From CBDBCU01 sp965203435 (GTDB taxonomy: Bacteria; Chloroflexota; Dehalococcoidia; Lucifugimonadales; UBA3495): a DNA stretch of 64,000 nucleotides. The position numbers were made by a program, and so were the translations under genes. Below are positions 1 to 8,131 of the stretch, one piece after another; the stretch's first letter is position 1, and each line of letters starts with the position of its first letter. The notes beneath the pieces were generated by a model. It ran no database searches. It had not been told where the DNA came from and was given only the letters and a program-made list of their open reading frames with translations. Where the stretch lies: contig CBDBCU010000002.1 of assembly GCA_965203435.1 (NCBI GenBank), forward strand, positions 248,001-312,000, read 5' to 3'.

Positions 1-803
1 CTCGCATGGCTAACGACCACACCCCCTTTCGGCAGGCCCTGGCCGAGGCTCAGGAACGGGGCTATGCCGAGGCCGACCCCAGCAGCGATATTGAGGGCAG
101 CGACGCCGTTTATAAGCTGTCCATTATGGCGGCGTTGGCCTTTCACCAGCGCATCGCCCCGGAGGATATTTACCGCCAGGGCATTGCCCAACTGGAGCCG
201 CAGGATTTCCGCTACGCCCGCGAGTTGGGCTATGCCATCAAATCCCTGGCGATTGCCACTTTGGAAAACGGCGCGGTGCAGGCCCGGGTCTATCCGGCCC
301 TGCTGCCGGGGGACAGTATGCTGGCGAAAGTGGACGGGGTTTATAATGCGGTGGAAGTGGCGGGCAGCCAGTGCGGGCGGGTGCTGTTTCACGGCCAGGG
401 GGCCGGCCGGGGGCCGACCACCAGCGCCGTCGTGGGCGATATTATCGCCATCGCCCGCCAGCCGGATAACATCCCGCCGCCGGATAATGGCAATGGCGCG
501 GATACCGATTCCGCCCGCCCCGGCCGGATCCAGTCCATTGCCGAACTGGAATGCAAATACTACCTGCGGCTGAATGTAACCGATGGGCCGGGGGTCTTGG
601 CGCAGATTGCCCAAATCCTGGGGCAGCAGCGCATCAGCATCGCCGCCGTGCTGCAAAAGGATACCGACCCGGTCGCCCAAACCGCCGAAATCGTCATCAC
701 CACCCACCCGGCCCGGGAATCCTCGGTGCAGCAGTCCCTGCAACTGCTGGCCGGACTGGAAGTAGTCCGGGAAATCAGCAACCTGCTGCGGATTGAGGAT
801 TAG
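1..803 (+). CDS. hom: Homoserine dehydrogenase, C-terminal part (5' end outside the window)
   Basis: This is the catalytic-domain tail and ACT domain of homoserine dehydrogenase, which reduces aspartate semialdehyde to homoserine in threonine/methionine synthesis. The stretch AEADPSSDIEGSDAVYKLSI is the family signature with its substrate-binding acidic residues. The last ~80 residues (YYLRLNVTDGPGVLAQIAQI) form a regulatory ACT domain. The frame is open to the left edge, and the Met at base 6 is internal (it fits the usual ILTRM context), so about 170 N-terminal residues lie outside. Threonine synthase lies at 4.3 kb on the same strand, so the two were probably neighbours before a restriction-modification cassette arrived. 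Confidence 0.95.
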   Translation, partial: RMANDHTPFRQALAEAQERGYAEADPSSDIEGSDAVYKLSIMAALAFHQRIAPEDIYRQGIAQLEPQDFRYARELGYAIKSLAIATLENGAVQARVYPALLPGDSMLAKVDGVYNAVEVAGSQCGRVLFHGQGAGRGPTTSAVVGDIIAIARQPDNIPPPDNGNGADTDSARPGRIQSIAELECKYYLRLNVTDGPGVLAQIAQILGQQRISIAAVLQKDTDPVAQTAEIVITTHPARESSVQQSLQLLAGLEVVREISNLLRIED

Positions 804-829
804 GGGGTAAAGAGACCGCCCTCTCTACC

Positions 830-925
830 GTCCTTCCCGCATAAGCGGGAATCCCGCGGCCGCGGGGCAAGGGTCGGTCTTTTCAGTACCGTCGGGATTC
901 CCGCTTACGCGGGAATGACGGCGGG
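830..925. repeat. Inverted pair of palindromic intergenic repeats
   Basis: Two copies of the palindrome CCCGCNTAAGCGGG face each other across ~45 bases. The same pair arrangement recurs in most intergenic gaps up to 38 kb, which suggests a REP/MITE-type element rather than gene-specific terminators. Confidence 0.8.
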
Positions 926-983
926 GATGGGAATGACAGCCCCTTTGCCCGGAATGTCGGATTAAGGATTAAGGAAAACCGCA

Positions 984-2150
984 ATGCTTGCCGACCGGTT
1001 ACTGACCAGAGAGGTGCGCGGCCTGGCGGCGGCCTGGCTGCAAGAGGAACTGCCGCCATCCTTGACCGCCGCCTTATCCCTGGGCTTGCCGGAGTGGGAT
1101 GACCGGCTGGACTGCTGGCGGGTGGCGCTAGTGGCGGCCGCCGCTCCCGACCGCCCGGTGGGGGAAATTCAAATCGACCGGGCCGGCGCTATCCTGCGGA
1201 CGCCGGCGGCGGATTTGGTAGCGGAACGCTTGCAAGCGGCAATGACGGCCGCCGCCCTCCCGGCCGCCAAGCCGGGCCGGGCCGCCGCCCGCATTGCCTT
1301 TCCGCCTATTCCCAACAAGGTCATCCTCGGCGACTGCCGCGCCGCCCTGTCGGAGTTTCCCCCGGAAAGCGCCCAACTGGTCTTTACCTCGCCGCCCTAT
1401 TTCAACGCCAAGCCGGAATGCGCCGAATATGTGGACTATCCCTCCTATCTGGATTTTCTGGGGCAGGTTTTTGCCGCTTGCCACGGGGTCTTGGCCGAGG
1501 GGCGCTTTCTGGTGGTCAATGTTTCTCCGGTGCTGGTGCGCCGGCCCTCCCGCAGCGCCGCCAGCCAGCGCCTGCCCATCCCCTTTGACCTGCATCCTAT
1601 CCTCGACCGCCTCGGCTTTGAGTTCATTGACGATATTATCTGGCGCAAGCCGGAGGGGGCCGGTTGGCATTTGGGCCGCGGCCGCCGTTTCGCCGCCGAC
1701 CGTCAGCCGCTGCAATACAAGCCGGTTACCGTTACCGAATATATCCTGGTCTATCGCAAAAAGACCGACCGGCTGATTGACTGGAATCTGCGGAATCATC
1801 CCGACCCGGCGGCCGTGGAAAGTTCCCTGATCCTCGGCGATTACGATAAAACCAATGTATGGGAACTGGCTCCGGCCCATCATCCCGTCCATCCCGCCGT
1901 CTTTCCCGAGGAACTGGCCCGCCGGGTTATCCGCTACTACTCTTTCGAGGGCGATTGCGTGCTGGACCCCTTTGCCGGAGCCGGCACCGTGGGCCGGGTC
2001 GCCGCCGCTATGAACCGCCGCTTTGCCTTGATTGAAAAGCGCCCCGATTACTTTGAGCTGATGCGGCGGGAACTGGCGCAGCTGCCCACCAATGGCCGGG
2101 TAGATTTTGACGATTTGCAATACTGGCGGAGCGCGGAGCATGACGCCTAA
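984..2150 (+). CDS. DNA methyltransferase of a restriction-modification cassette (beta class)
   Basis: 388 residues. Motif IV is TSPPY (residues ~135-139) and the AdoMet-binding motif DPFAGAGT comes near residue 330, so the order IV then I marks a beta-class amino-methyltransferase. TSPPY is most common in N4-cytosine enzymes, with N6-adenine as the alternative. The ~110-residue N-terminal extension is unassigned. An AAGGA-rich leader precedes the ATG. The stop overlaps the start of the next gene by 11 bases, so the two are translationally coupled. The enzyme presumably protects host DNA from the endonuclease encoded next. Confidence 0.85.
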   Translation: MLADRLLTREVRGLAAAWLQEELPPSLTAALSLGLPEWDDRLDCWRVALVAAAAPDRPVGEIQIDRAGAILRTPAADLVAERLQAAMTAAALPAAKPGRAAARIAFPPIPNKVILGDCRAALSEFPPESAQLVFTSPPYFNAKPECAEYVDYPSYLDFLGQVFAACHGVLAEGRFLVVNVSPVLVRRPSRSAASQRLPIPFDLHPILDRLGFEFIDDIIWRKPEGAGWHLGRGRRFAADRQPLQYKPVTVTEYILVYRKKTDRLIDWNLRNHPDPAAVESSLILGDYDKTNVWELAPAHHPVHPAVFPEELARRVIRYYSFEGDCVLDPFAGAGTVGRVAAAMNRRFALIEKRPDYFELMRRELAQLPTNGRVDFDDLQYWRSAEHDA

Positions 2151-3024
2151 CTTGTACGACCGGAATTCCGCCGCCGGAGTACGGCAGATTGTCGCCGCCC
2201 TGTTCCAGGGGTATAACTATCGGTTATATACCGAGGGGCAGACCCGCACTCGGTTGCTGGACGCCTATCGGCAACTGACTGAACTGCGGGGGCGTCTGCC
2301 GGTCAATGCCGGCTATGATGAGTGGATGGCGGCCGTCCGCAGTGAGTTGGGCCAAGTCGGGAATGACTTGGCTTGGTGGGTACTGGGGCTGACCAACAAG
2401 ACCGCCGTGAACCTGGGCATCCGGCGGGAGGATCGCCTCGACTACCTGGAGGAGGTGGCGCGGCACATCGAGGAGGCTACGGCGGGCGTCGCGGGGTTTT
2501 CCTTTGACGACGCTATGCTGATGATTTGGGCCGGGGCGGCTACTCTGACCATCCGCGGCTCTCAAAAGTCAGCTGTCGGCAAAACCCTGGAACGGGCTTT
2601 CCTGCGTTCCGGGCTAACGATCCTGGGATTGGAGGAAGGGACGGACTTCTGGCTGAATATGCAGCGGGATACGGAAGTATCCCGGGAGATCGACGTGGAA
2701 ATTGCCAGCCGGCGGGGGCGCATCCGGGTGGAAATGGGTTTGATTGAACGGGGCAATCAAGAGGTCATTGAGGATAAGGTCAACCGGGTGGGCTCTGGCG
2801 GGATGGTCATTTTTGACCAGATTGGCCCCCGGTCTAAGGCTCCGCAAACCGCCCGCGACCGGCAGGTCTGTTTTATCCAAATCCGCAATAACCAGCCTTT
2901 GACGGAAATGTACGATTTCCTGCAAGAGCGGGTTAGCAAGACGCTGGTTGAACCGCCTACGGATGCCGACGATATTGTGGGGGCGGTCAATGGATTGCCG
3001 GACAACATTTTTGTCCCGGAATAG
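2140..3024 (+). CDS. Probable type II restriction endonuclease (CfrBI-like)
   Basis: 294 residues from the ATG inside the end of the methylase gene. An earlier in-frame ATG at 2107 would lie deeper in that gene. Around residues 185-218 the order REIDVEI, RIRVEMGL, EVIEDKV gives acidic residues followed by E-x-K, compatible with a PD-(D/E)XK nuclease core. The order methylase-endonuclease with overlap is typical of type II systems, and the overall sequence resembles my recollection of the CfrBI family; this is not verified. Its target site cannot be read from the sequence. Confidence 0.6.
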   Translation: MTPNLYDRNSAAGVRQIVAALFQGYNYRLYTEGQTRTRLLDAYRQLTELRGRLPVNAGYDEWMAAVRSELGQVGNDLAWWVLGLTNKTAVNLGIRREDRLDYLEEVARHIEEATAGVAGFSFDDAMLMIWAGAATLTIRGSQKSAVGKTLERAFLRSGLTILGLEEGTDFWLNMQRDTEVSREIDVEIASRRGRIRVEMGLIERGNQEVIEDKVNRVGSGGMVIFDQIGPRSKAPQTARDRQVCFIQIRNNQPLTEMYDFLQERVSKTLVEPPTDADDIVGAVNGLPDNIFVPE

Positions 3025-3030
3025 TTGCCT

Positions 3031-3094
3031 CGGATTGGCAATGCCCGCCCGGCCGCAACGGTTAAATCTGGTATATAATGCCAATGCCAATCCG
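3031..3094 (+). promoter_or_regulatory. Promoter inside a long inverted repeat upstream of the second methylase
   Basis: A TATAAT (3074-3079) lies between a perfect 10-base inverted repeat (3031-3040 and 3085-3094). No good -35 is visible. The arms could be an operator or form a long hairpin. The position just before a methylase gene suits control of modification. Confidence 0.4.
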
Positions 3095-3138
3095 AGCCGC
3101 GACCGTCGGTGCGGCCTACGCCAAAGCGAGATCGGAAA

Positions 3139-4221
3139 ATGGCCGAACTTAACGCCGCCCATCGCACGCTGTTTTGCGGGGATAATCTGCCTTTCCTGCG
3201 CGGCCTGAACAGCGATTCGGTGGATTTGATTGCCACGGATCCGCCCTTTAACAAGGGCAAGGATTTCCGCGCGGCCCCGGAGAGCCGGGCCGCCGGCGGC
3301 CGCTTTCCCGACCGCTGGTCTTGGGCCGGAGATGTACCGGTGTCAGAGTTTAATGCCCTTTCCAACCAATGCCCGGCGGCGCGCCAGGTTATTGACACCG
3401 CCAACATGGTTTGGGGCGCGGCTATGGGGGCTTTCCTGGCTTGGCTGGGTATCCGACTAATCGAATGTCAGCGGATTCTCAAACCCACCGGCAGCCTGTA
3501 CCTGCACATTGACCACACCGCCCACGCCTGGGTCAAGTGCCTGCTGGATGCCGTCCTGGGCCGGCGCAATTTCCGCAACGAAATCGCCTGGTGTTACCGC
3601 ACCGGCGGCGCCGGCCAGCGCGCCTTTGCCCGCAAGCACGACAACATCCTGTTCTATTCCAAGTCCGACAATTACCGCTTTGCCTTGCCCCGGGACAAAT
3701 CCTACTTGACCGGGCAAATGGGGCATCGGGTCAGCGACGAAACCTTTACCGACGAATGGGGCGTCTATCAGAATATCCGCTTTGCCGCCACCCCGATTAA
3801 GCTGTATAAGGATGAACGGGGCTATTTCACCCTGGCCGGCTGCCGGGATTATTGGAATATCGATGCGGTGGGCCGCACCAGCCGGGAACGCACTGGCTAT
3901 CCTACGCAAAAGCCGCTGACCCTGTATGAACGGATAATTCAGGCGTCCAGCCGCCCGGGGGATATGGTACTGGATCCTTTCTGCGGCAGCGGCGCTACTC
4001 TGCTGGCGGCGGAAAAGCTGGGGCGGCAATGGATTGGCATGGATCTTTGGCCGGCGGCCGGGGCCACTCTTTCCCGCCGGCTGCGGCAAGAGGGATTGGC
4101 GGCGGCGGACGAAATTATCCAAACCGAGGTGGCGCCAATCCGCACCGATGGCGGCCGGCCGGCGGATCCGCCGCCGGATCCAGCCGCAAAAGCCGCCCTT
4201 TCCGGCCCGGTTAGGGTATAA
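3139..4221 (+). CDS. Second DNA methyltransferase of the cassette (beta class, DPPF type)
   Basis: 360 residues from ATG 3139. DPPF at residues 34-37 and DPFCGSGATLLAAEKLGRQW near residue 277 are motifs IV and I in beta-class order, as in adenine-N6 methylases. The middle part (residues ~120-200: IAWCYRTGG, KHDNILFYSK) is the family's conserved core and target-recognition region. It follows the endonuclease by ~115 bases and has its own TATAAT box. Two methylases flanking one nuclease could modify different strands of an asymmetric site, or one may be an independent orphan enzyme; sequence alone does not decide. Confidence 0.85.
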   Translation: MAELNAAHRTLFCGDNLPFLRGLNSDSVDLIATDPPFNKGKDFRAAPESRAAGGRFPDRWSWAGDVPVSEFNALSNQCPAARQVIDTANMVWGAAMGAFLAWLGIRLIECQRILKPTGSLYLHIDHTAHAWVKCLLDAVLGRRNFRNEIAWCYRTGGAGQRAFARKHDNILFYSKSDNYRFALPRDKSYLTGQMGHRVSDETFTDEWGVYQNIRFAATPIKLYKDERGYFTLAGCRDYWNIDAVGRTSRERTGYPTQKPLTLYERIIQASSRPGDMVLDPFCGSGATLLAAEKLGRQWIGMDLWPAAGATLSRRLRQEGLAAADEIIQTEVAPIRTDGGRPADPPPDPAAKAALSGPVRV

Positions 4222-4299
4222 TTCCTTATCATTCCCTATTCCCCTGCGCCGCCCAGCGGCTCCGGGCGGCGGCTTAACTGAGGATGGACAGCGGCCATT

Positions 4300-5361
4300 A
4301 TGGGCGTCGGCGTTTTGCATAAATACGGCGAGTTTCTGCCGCTGACCGCGGCCACTCCCTTGTTTTCCCTGGGCGAGGGGGATACGCCGCTGGTACAATC
4401 CCGCCGCCTGGGGCCGGACCTGGGCTGCGCCGAGCTTTACTTCAAGCTGGAGGGCTGCAATCCCACCGGCTCTTTCAAGGATCGGGGGATGGTGGTGACC
4501 ATGGCTAAAGCCCTGGAAAACGGGGCTACCGGGGTGATGTGCGCCTCTACCGGCAACACCAGCGCCAGCGCCGCCGCCTACAGCGCCTACTGCGGCCTGG
4601 CCGCCTTTGTCATCATCCCCAAGGGCGAAGTGGCCTTGGGCAAACTGGCTCAGGCCATGGCCTACGGCGCGAAAATCATTATGGTGGACGGCAATTTTGA
4701 CGCCGCCCTGGCCTTGGCCCGGGAATTTACCGACCGGCATCCCATTACCCTGGTCAATTCGGTCAACCCCCATCGGTTAGAGGGCCAGAAAACCGCCGCC
4801 TTTGAGGTTGCCGATGTATTGGGGGATGCCCCGGATTACCTCTTTATTCCGGTGGGCAATGCCGGCAACATTACCGCCTATTGGAAAGGTTTTGTAGAGT
4901 ATCACGACCTGGGCCGCATTCGGACGTTGCCGCGGATGATGGGTTTTCAGGCGGCCGGGGCCGCCCCCATCGTTGCCGGCCATGCCATTGCCAATCCGCA
5001 GACCATTGCCTCGGCCATCCGCATCGGCAACCCGGCCAGTTGGCAGCCGGCCCTGAAAGCCCGAGAGCAGTCCGGCGGCGTCATATCTGCGGTCAGCGAC
5101 GATGAAATCCTCGAGGCTTATCGGCTGCTATCCTCTCGGGAAGGATTGTTCGGGGAACCGGCCTCGGCGGCGTCTCTGGCCGGCTTGATTAAATCGGTGC
5201 GGCAGGGCTTGGATTTGTCCGACCGGCGGGTAGTGTGCATCATCACCGGCAGCGGCCTGAAAGACCCGGACTTGGCGGTCAGCAGCATCACCGCCCAGAC
5301 CATTGAAGTAGCCCCCACCCTGGCGGCGGTAGAAGCGGCGGCGTTGGAGCCGGGGGAGTGA
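4300..5361 (+). CDS. thrC: Threonine synthase
   Basis: 353 residues, normal for the short bacterial threonine synthases. This PLP enzyme converts O-phosphohomoserine to threonine. NPTGSFKDRGM (residues ~50-60) contains the PLP lysine. STGNTSASAAAY binds the phosphate, and VGNAGNITAYWKGF is the conserved glycine-rich loop. The ATG at 4300 is the only start that keeps the family N-terminus (GEFLPLTAATPLFSLGEGDT). It works directly after the hom product in the same pathway. Confidence 0.95.
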   Translation: MGVGVLHKYGEFLPLTAATPLFSLGEGDTPLVQSRRLGPDLGCAELYFKLEGCNPTGSFKDRGMVVTMAKALENGATGVMCASTGNTSASAAAYSAYCGLAAFVIIPKGEVALGKLAQAMAYGAKIIMVDGNFDAALALAREFTDRHPITLVNSVNPHRLEGQKTAAFEVADVLGDAPDYLFIPVGNAGNITAYWKGFVEYHDLGRIRTLPRMMGFQAAGAAPIVAGHAIANPQTIASAIRIGNPASWQPALKAREQSGGVISAVSDDEILEAYRLLSSREGLFGEPASAASLAGLIKSVRQGLDLSDRRVVCIITGSGLKDPDLAVSSITAQTIEVAPTLAAVEAAALEPGE

Positions 5362-5445
5362 AAATCCGGCTGATTGCCGGCGGATCCGCCGCAAGGCCGT
5401 TAAGTGTGGTAGAATGTAGCCGGCAACTAGGCAAGGGGGTAAGGA

Positions 5446-6492
5446 ATGACCACGGTAACCGAGGACACCAGGCTGGCCGTTCTGGAGTCGGAAGTAAAGG
5501 ACTTGCAGGCCGGGCAGCGGGAAACTAACGCCCGGTTGGGTTCGCTGGAATCGGAAGTGAAGGACGGCCAGCGGGAAATTGTCAACCGGTTTGACACCGC
5601 CCAACAGCGGGCCGATGCCCGGTTTGACACTTTCCAGCAGGAAGTCACCACCCGGCTGGACACCGCGCAACACCAAGCCGACGCCCGGTTTGACGCCTTC
5701 CGGAAAGAAATCACCGACAAGTTCGAGGCCGCCCAGAATCAGGCTGACGCTCGGTTTGCGTCCTTCCAGAAGGAAATCACCGACAAATTCGAGGCCGCCC
5801 AGCAACGGGCCGATGATCGGTTCAATGCTTTCCAACAGGAAGTAACCACCCGGCTTGACGCCGCCCAGCATAAGGCTGACGAACGGTTTGATGCCGCCCA
5901 GCAACGGGCTGATGACCGGTTCGAGTCCTTCCAAAAGGAAATCATCGACAAGTTCGAGGCCGCCCAGCAACGGGCTGATGATCGGTTCAATGCCTTTCAG
6001 CAGGAAGTCACCATCCGCCTTGACGCCGCCCAGCATAAGGCTGACGAACGGTTTGACGCCGCCCAGCATAAGGCTGACGAACGGTTTGACGCCGCCCAGC
6101 ATAAGGTCGATGTCCGGTTCGATGCCGCGCAGCGTCAAGCTGACGAACGGTTTGACGCCGCGCAGCAGCGGGCCGATGACCGGTTCAATGCCTTCCAGCG
6201 GGAATTTGTCGAGAAGTTCGAGGCCGCCCAGGATAAGGCCGATGCCCGGTTCAATGCTTTCCAAAAAGAAATCGCCGACAAGATCGAGGCCGCCCAACAG
6301 CGCGCTGATGCCCGGTTCGACGCTTTCCAGCACCAGACCGCCGCCCGGATGGATAACGTCGGCACCCGGATTGACAACGCGCAGCAGCAGTCCAACAGCC
6401 GGTCGGACCGGATATTTATAGCCGTCCTGGGCATCGGCGTCGCTCAGGTCGGAACGCTGGCAGCCGTATTGCTCCGGGGAATGGGCAGCTAG
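5446..6492 (+). CDS. Repetitive coiled-coil protein with C-terminal membrane anchor
   Basis: 348 residues. Residues ~45-310 are built of degenerate 11-residue units (RFDAAQQRADD, KFEAAQNQADA, RFNAFQQEVTT), giving a long alpha-helical coil rich in Ala, Gln, Asp and Arg. The end has one hydrophobic helix (IFIAVLGIGVAQVGTLAAVL). ATG 5446 follows an AAGGGGGTAAGG ribosome-binding site, and a TAGAAT box lies at 5411-5416. No enzymatic motif is visible. Exact DNA repetition within the gene points to expansion by slippage or unequal exchange. Function is unknown; a membrane-tethered structural or scaffolding role is possible. Confidence 0.75.
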   Translation: MTTVTEDTRLAVLESEVKDLQAGQRETNARLGSLESEVKDGQREIVNRFDTAQQRADARFDTFQQEVTTRLDTAQHQADARFDAFRKEITDKFEAAQNQADARFASFQKEITDKFEAAQQRADDRFNAFQQEVTTRLDAAQHKADERFDAAQQRADDRFESFQKEIIDKFEAAQQRADDRFNAFQQEVTIRLDAAQHKADERFDAAQHKADERFDAAQHKVDVRFDAAQRQADERFDAAQQRADDRFNAFQREFVEKFEAAQDKADARFNAFQKEIADKIEAAQQRADARFDAFQHQTAARMDNVGTRIDNAQQQSNSRSDRIFIAVLGIGVAQVGTLAAVLLRGMGS

Positions 6493-6508
6493 CCCCCGCC
6501 CATCCCGG

Positions 6509-7138
6509 TTGCCCGGCGGCAAAATCCTAACCCTACCCCAAAAGGCAGGCATCATCATTCAGCAGCGTATTGAACATAACATTGCCGACCTGTTGGCGGC
6601 GATTGGGGAAAACCCGGGCCGGGAGGGCCTGGCGGCTACCCCCCGCCGGGTAGCCCGGCTGTATGCCGAACTTTTTGCCGGCGTGGGCGTCGACCCGCAA
6701 GAGGCCATTGACGCCGTTTTTGCGGCGGAAAGCGGCGACCCGGTGGTGCTGCGGGAAGTGCCTTTCTATTCGATGTGCGAACATCACCTGCTGCCCTTCT
6801 TTGGCACGGCGCGGCTGGCTTACCTGCCGGATCGCAAAATCGCCGGCATCAGCAAGCTGGCCCGGACTCTGGACTTGGCTTGCCGCCGGCCGCAGGTGCA
6901 GGAACGCTTGACCGGCCAGGTAGCCGATGCCATCTACGCCGCCCTGCAACCCCGGGGCGTGGCCGTGGAACTGACGGCGGAACATCTTTGTATGGCTATG
7001 CGCGGAGTGCAAAAGCCGGGCAGCCAGGTCGTAACCACCGCCGTCCGCGGCGATTTCCGGTTCGAAATCCGCAAGGATTGTCCGGATACCCCTTGGAGCC
7101 GGGACGAGCTGCTGGCTTTGCTGCGGCGGGAGGGATAG
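6509..7138 (+). CDS. folE: GTP cyclohydrolase I
   Basis: Converts GTP to 7,8-dihydroneopterin triphosphate, the first step to folate. The zinc and active-site elements are present: SMCEHHLLPFFG and the later HLCMAMRGVQKPGS with its Cys, plus GISKLARTLDLACRRPQVQE. No ATG precedes the conserved IEHNIADLLAAIGENPGREG region in frame. TTG 6509 is the best start available, so the N-terminus is uncertain by ~10-20 residues. The next gene starts one base after the stop. Confidence 0.93.
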   Translation: MPGGKILTLPQKAGIIIQQRIEHNIADLLAAIGENPGREGLAATPRRVARLYAELFAGVGVDPQEAIDAVFAAESGDPVVLREVPFYSMCEHHLLPFFGTARLAYLPDRKIAGISKLARTLDLACRRPQVQERLTGQVADAIYAALQPRGVAVELTAEHLCMAMRGVQKPGSQVVTTAVRGDFRFEIRKDCPDTPWSRDELLALLRREG

Positions 7139-8131
7139 TTGCGGGATAGTTTGACCATAACGCCCATCGCCGCTTTTCCGGCCCTGGCCGCGCCGTGGAC
7201 AGGGTTGCTGGCCCAATGCCCGGCCAACACCCTGTTTCTGCTGCCGCAGTGGCAGGAAATCTGGTGGGACGCCTTTGGCGGCGGGCGGGAATTGGCCGGC
7301 TTTGCCCTCAGCGCCGCCAACGGGGAATTGGCCGCCCTGGCCTCCCTCTCCCGCCAAGGGCCGGCCTTTGCCCTGGTCGGCAATCCGGAGACCTTTGACT
7401 ACAACGACTTTATCATCCGTCCCGGCTACGAGGCCGATTTCTTTGCCCTCCTGCTGGAACGGCTGGAGGGGGAAAATTGGCGAACCCTGGAACTGCCCTC
7501 CCTGCGGGAAACTTCGTCGACTCTGGAATATCTGCCGGAGTTGGCCCGCAATCGGGGTTATGCCGTAGAAATCGTCGAGGAGGATGTTACCCCCGGCCTG
7601 GAATTGCCGGCTACCTGGGAGGAATATCTGGCCGGCTTGTCGAAAAAGAACCGCCACGAACTGCGCCGCAAGCTGCGCCGCCTGGAAGGGACGGCTAACT
7701 GGCGCTGGTACGGCATCCGGGAACCGGCGGCCGTGGCCGCCCGGCTGGACGACTTTCTAACCCTGATGCGGCAGAGCGATCCGGAAAAGGCGGCCTATAT
7801 GACGGCGGAACGGGAATCCTTTTTCCGCCGGATGGCTGACCGCACCGCCGAAATGGACTTGCTGCGTCTCTATTTTCTGGAAATGGACGGGCAGGAAGTG
7901 GCGGCCGCCCTCTGCTTTGACTATGGCGGCGTCCGCTACCTTTACAACAGCGGCTACAATCCGGAGTTCAGCTATTACAGCGTCGGGCTGCTGCTGAACG
8001 CCCTTTGCCTGCGGGAAGCCATTGAGCAGGGGCAGGATTATTTTGACTTCCTGCGGGGGCCGGAATCCTACAAATATCATCTGGGCGGCCGGGACCGCAA
8101 CCTCTATCGGATGGTGGTGCGAAAAAGTTGA
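7139..8131 (+). CDS. GNAT-fold acyltransferase (BioF2/FemAB-like)
   Basis: 330 residues starting with TTG immediately after the folE stop. The pattern (LSKKNRHELRRKLRRLEG near residue 165; YLYNSGYNPEFSYYSVGLLL near 265; a final FDFLRGPESYKYHLGG) is that of the acetyltransferases annotated BioF2-like or CelD-like, often found with polysaccharide genes. Substrate is unknown. It overlaps the next glycosyltransferase start (TTGA), so both are probably made from one message and act on the same envelope glycan or glycolipid. Confidence 0.8.
   Translation: MRDSLTITPIAAFPALAAPWTGLLAQCPANTLFLLPQWQEIWWDAFGGGRELAGFALSAANGELAALASLSRQGPAFALVGNPETFDYNDFIIRPGYEADFFALLLERLEGENWRTLELPSLRETSSTLEYLPELARNRGYAVEIVEEDVTPGLELPATWEEYLAGLSKKNRHELRRKLRRLEGTANWRWYGIREPAAVAARLDDFLTLMRQSDPEKAAYMTAERESFFRRMADRTAEMDLLRLYFLEMDGQEVAAALCFDYGGVRYLYNSGYNPEFSYYSVGLLLNALCLREAIEQGQDYFDFLRGPESYKYHLGGRDRNLYRMVVRKS

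Noticed and set aside
5128..6558. 476-codon open frame antisense to the coiled-coil gene
   Set aside because: It mirrors the DNA repeats of the plus-strand gene, spans its neighbours and has no family pattern or ribosome-binding site.
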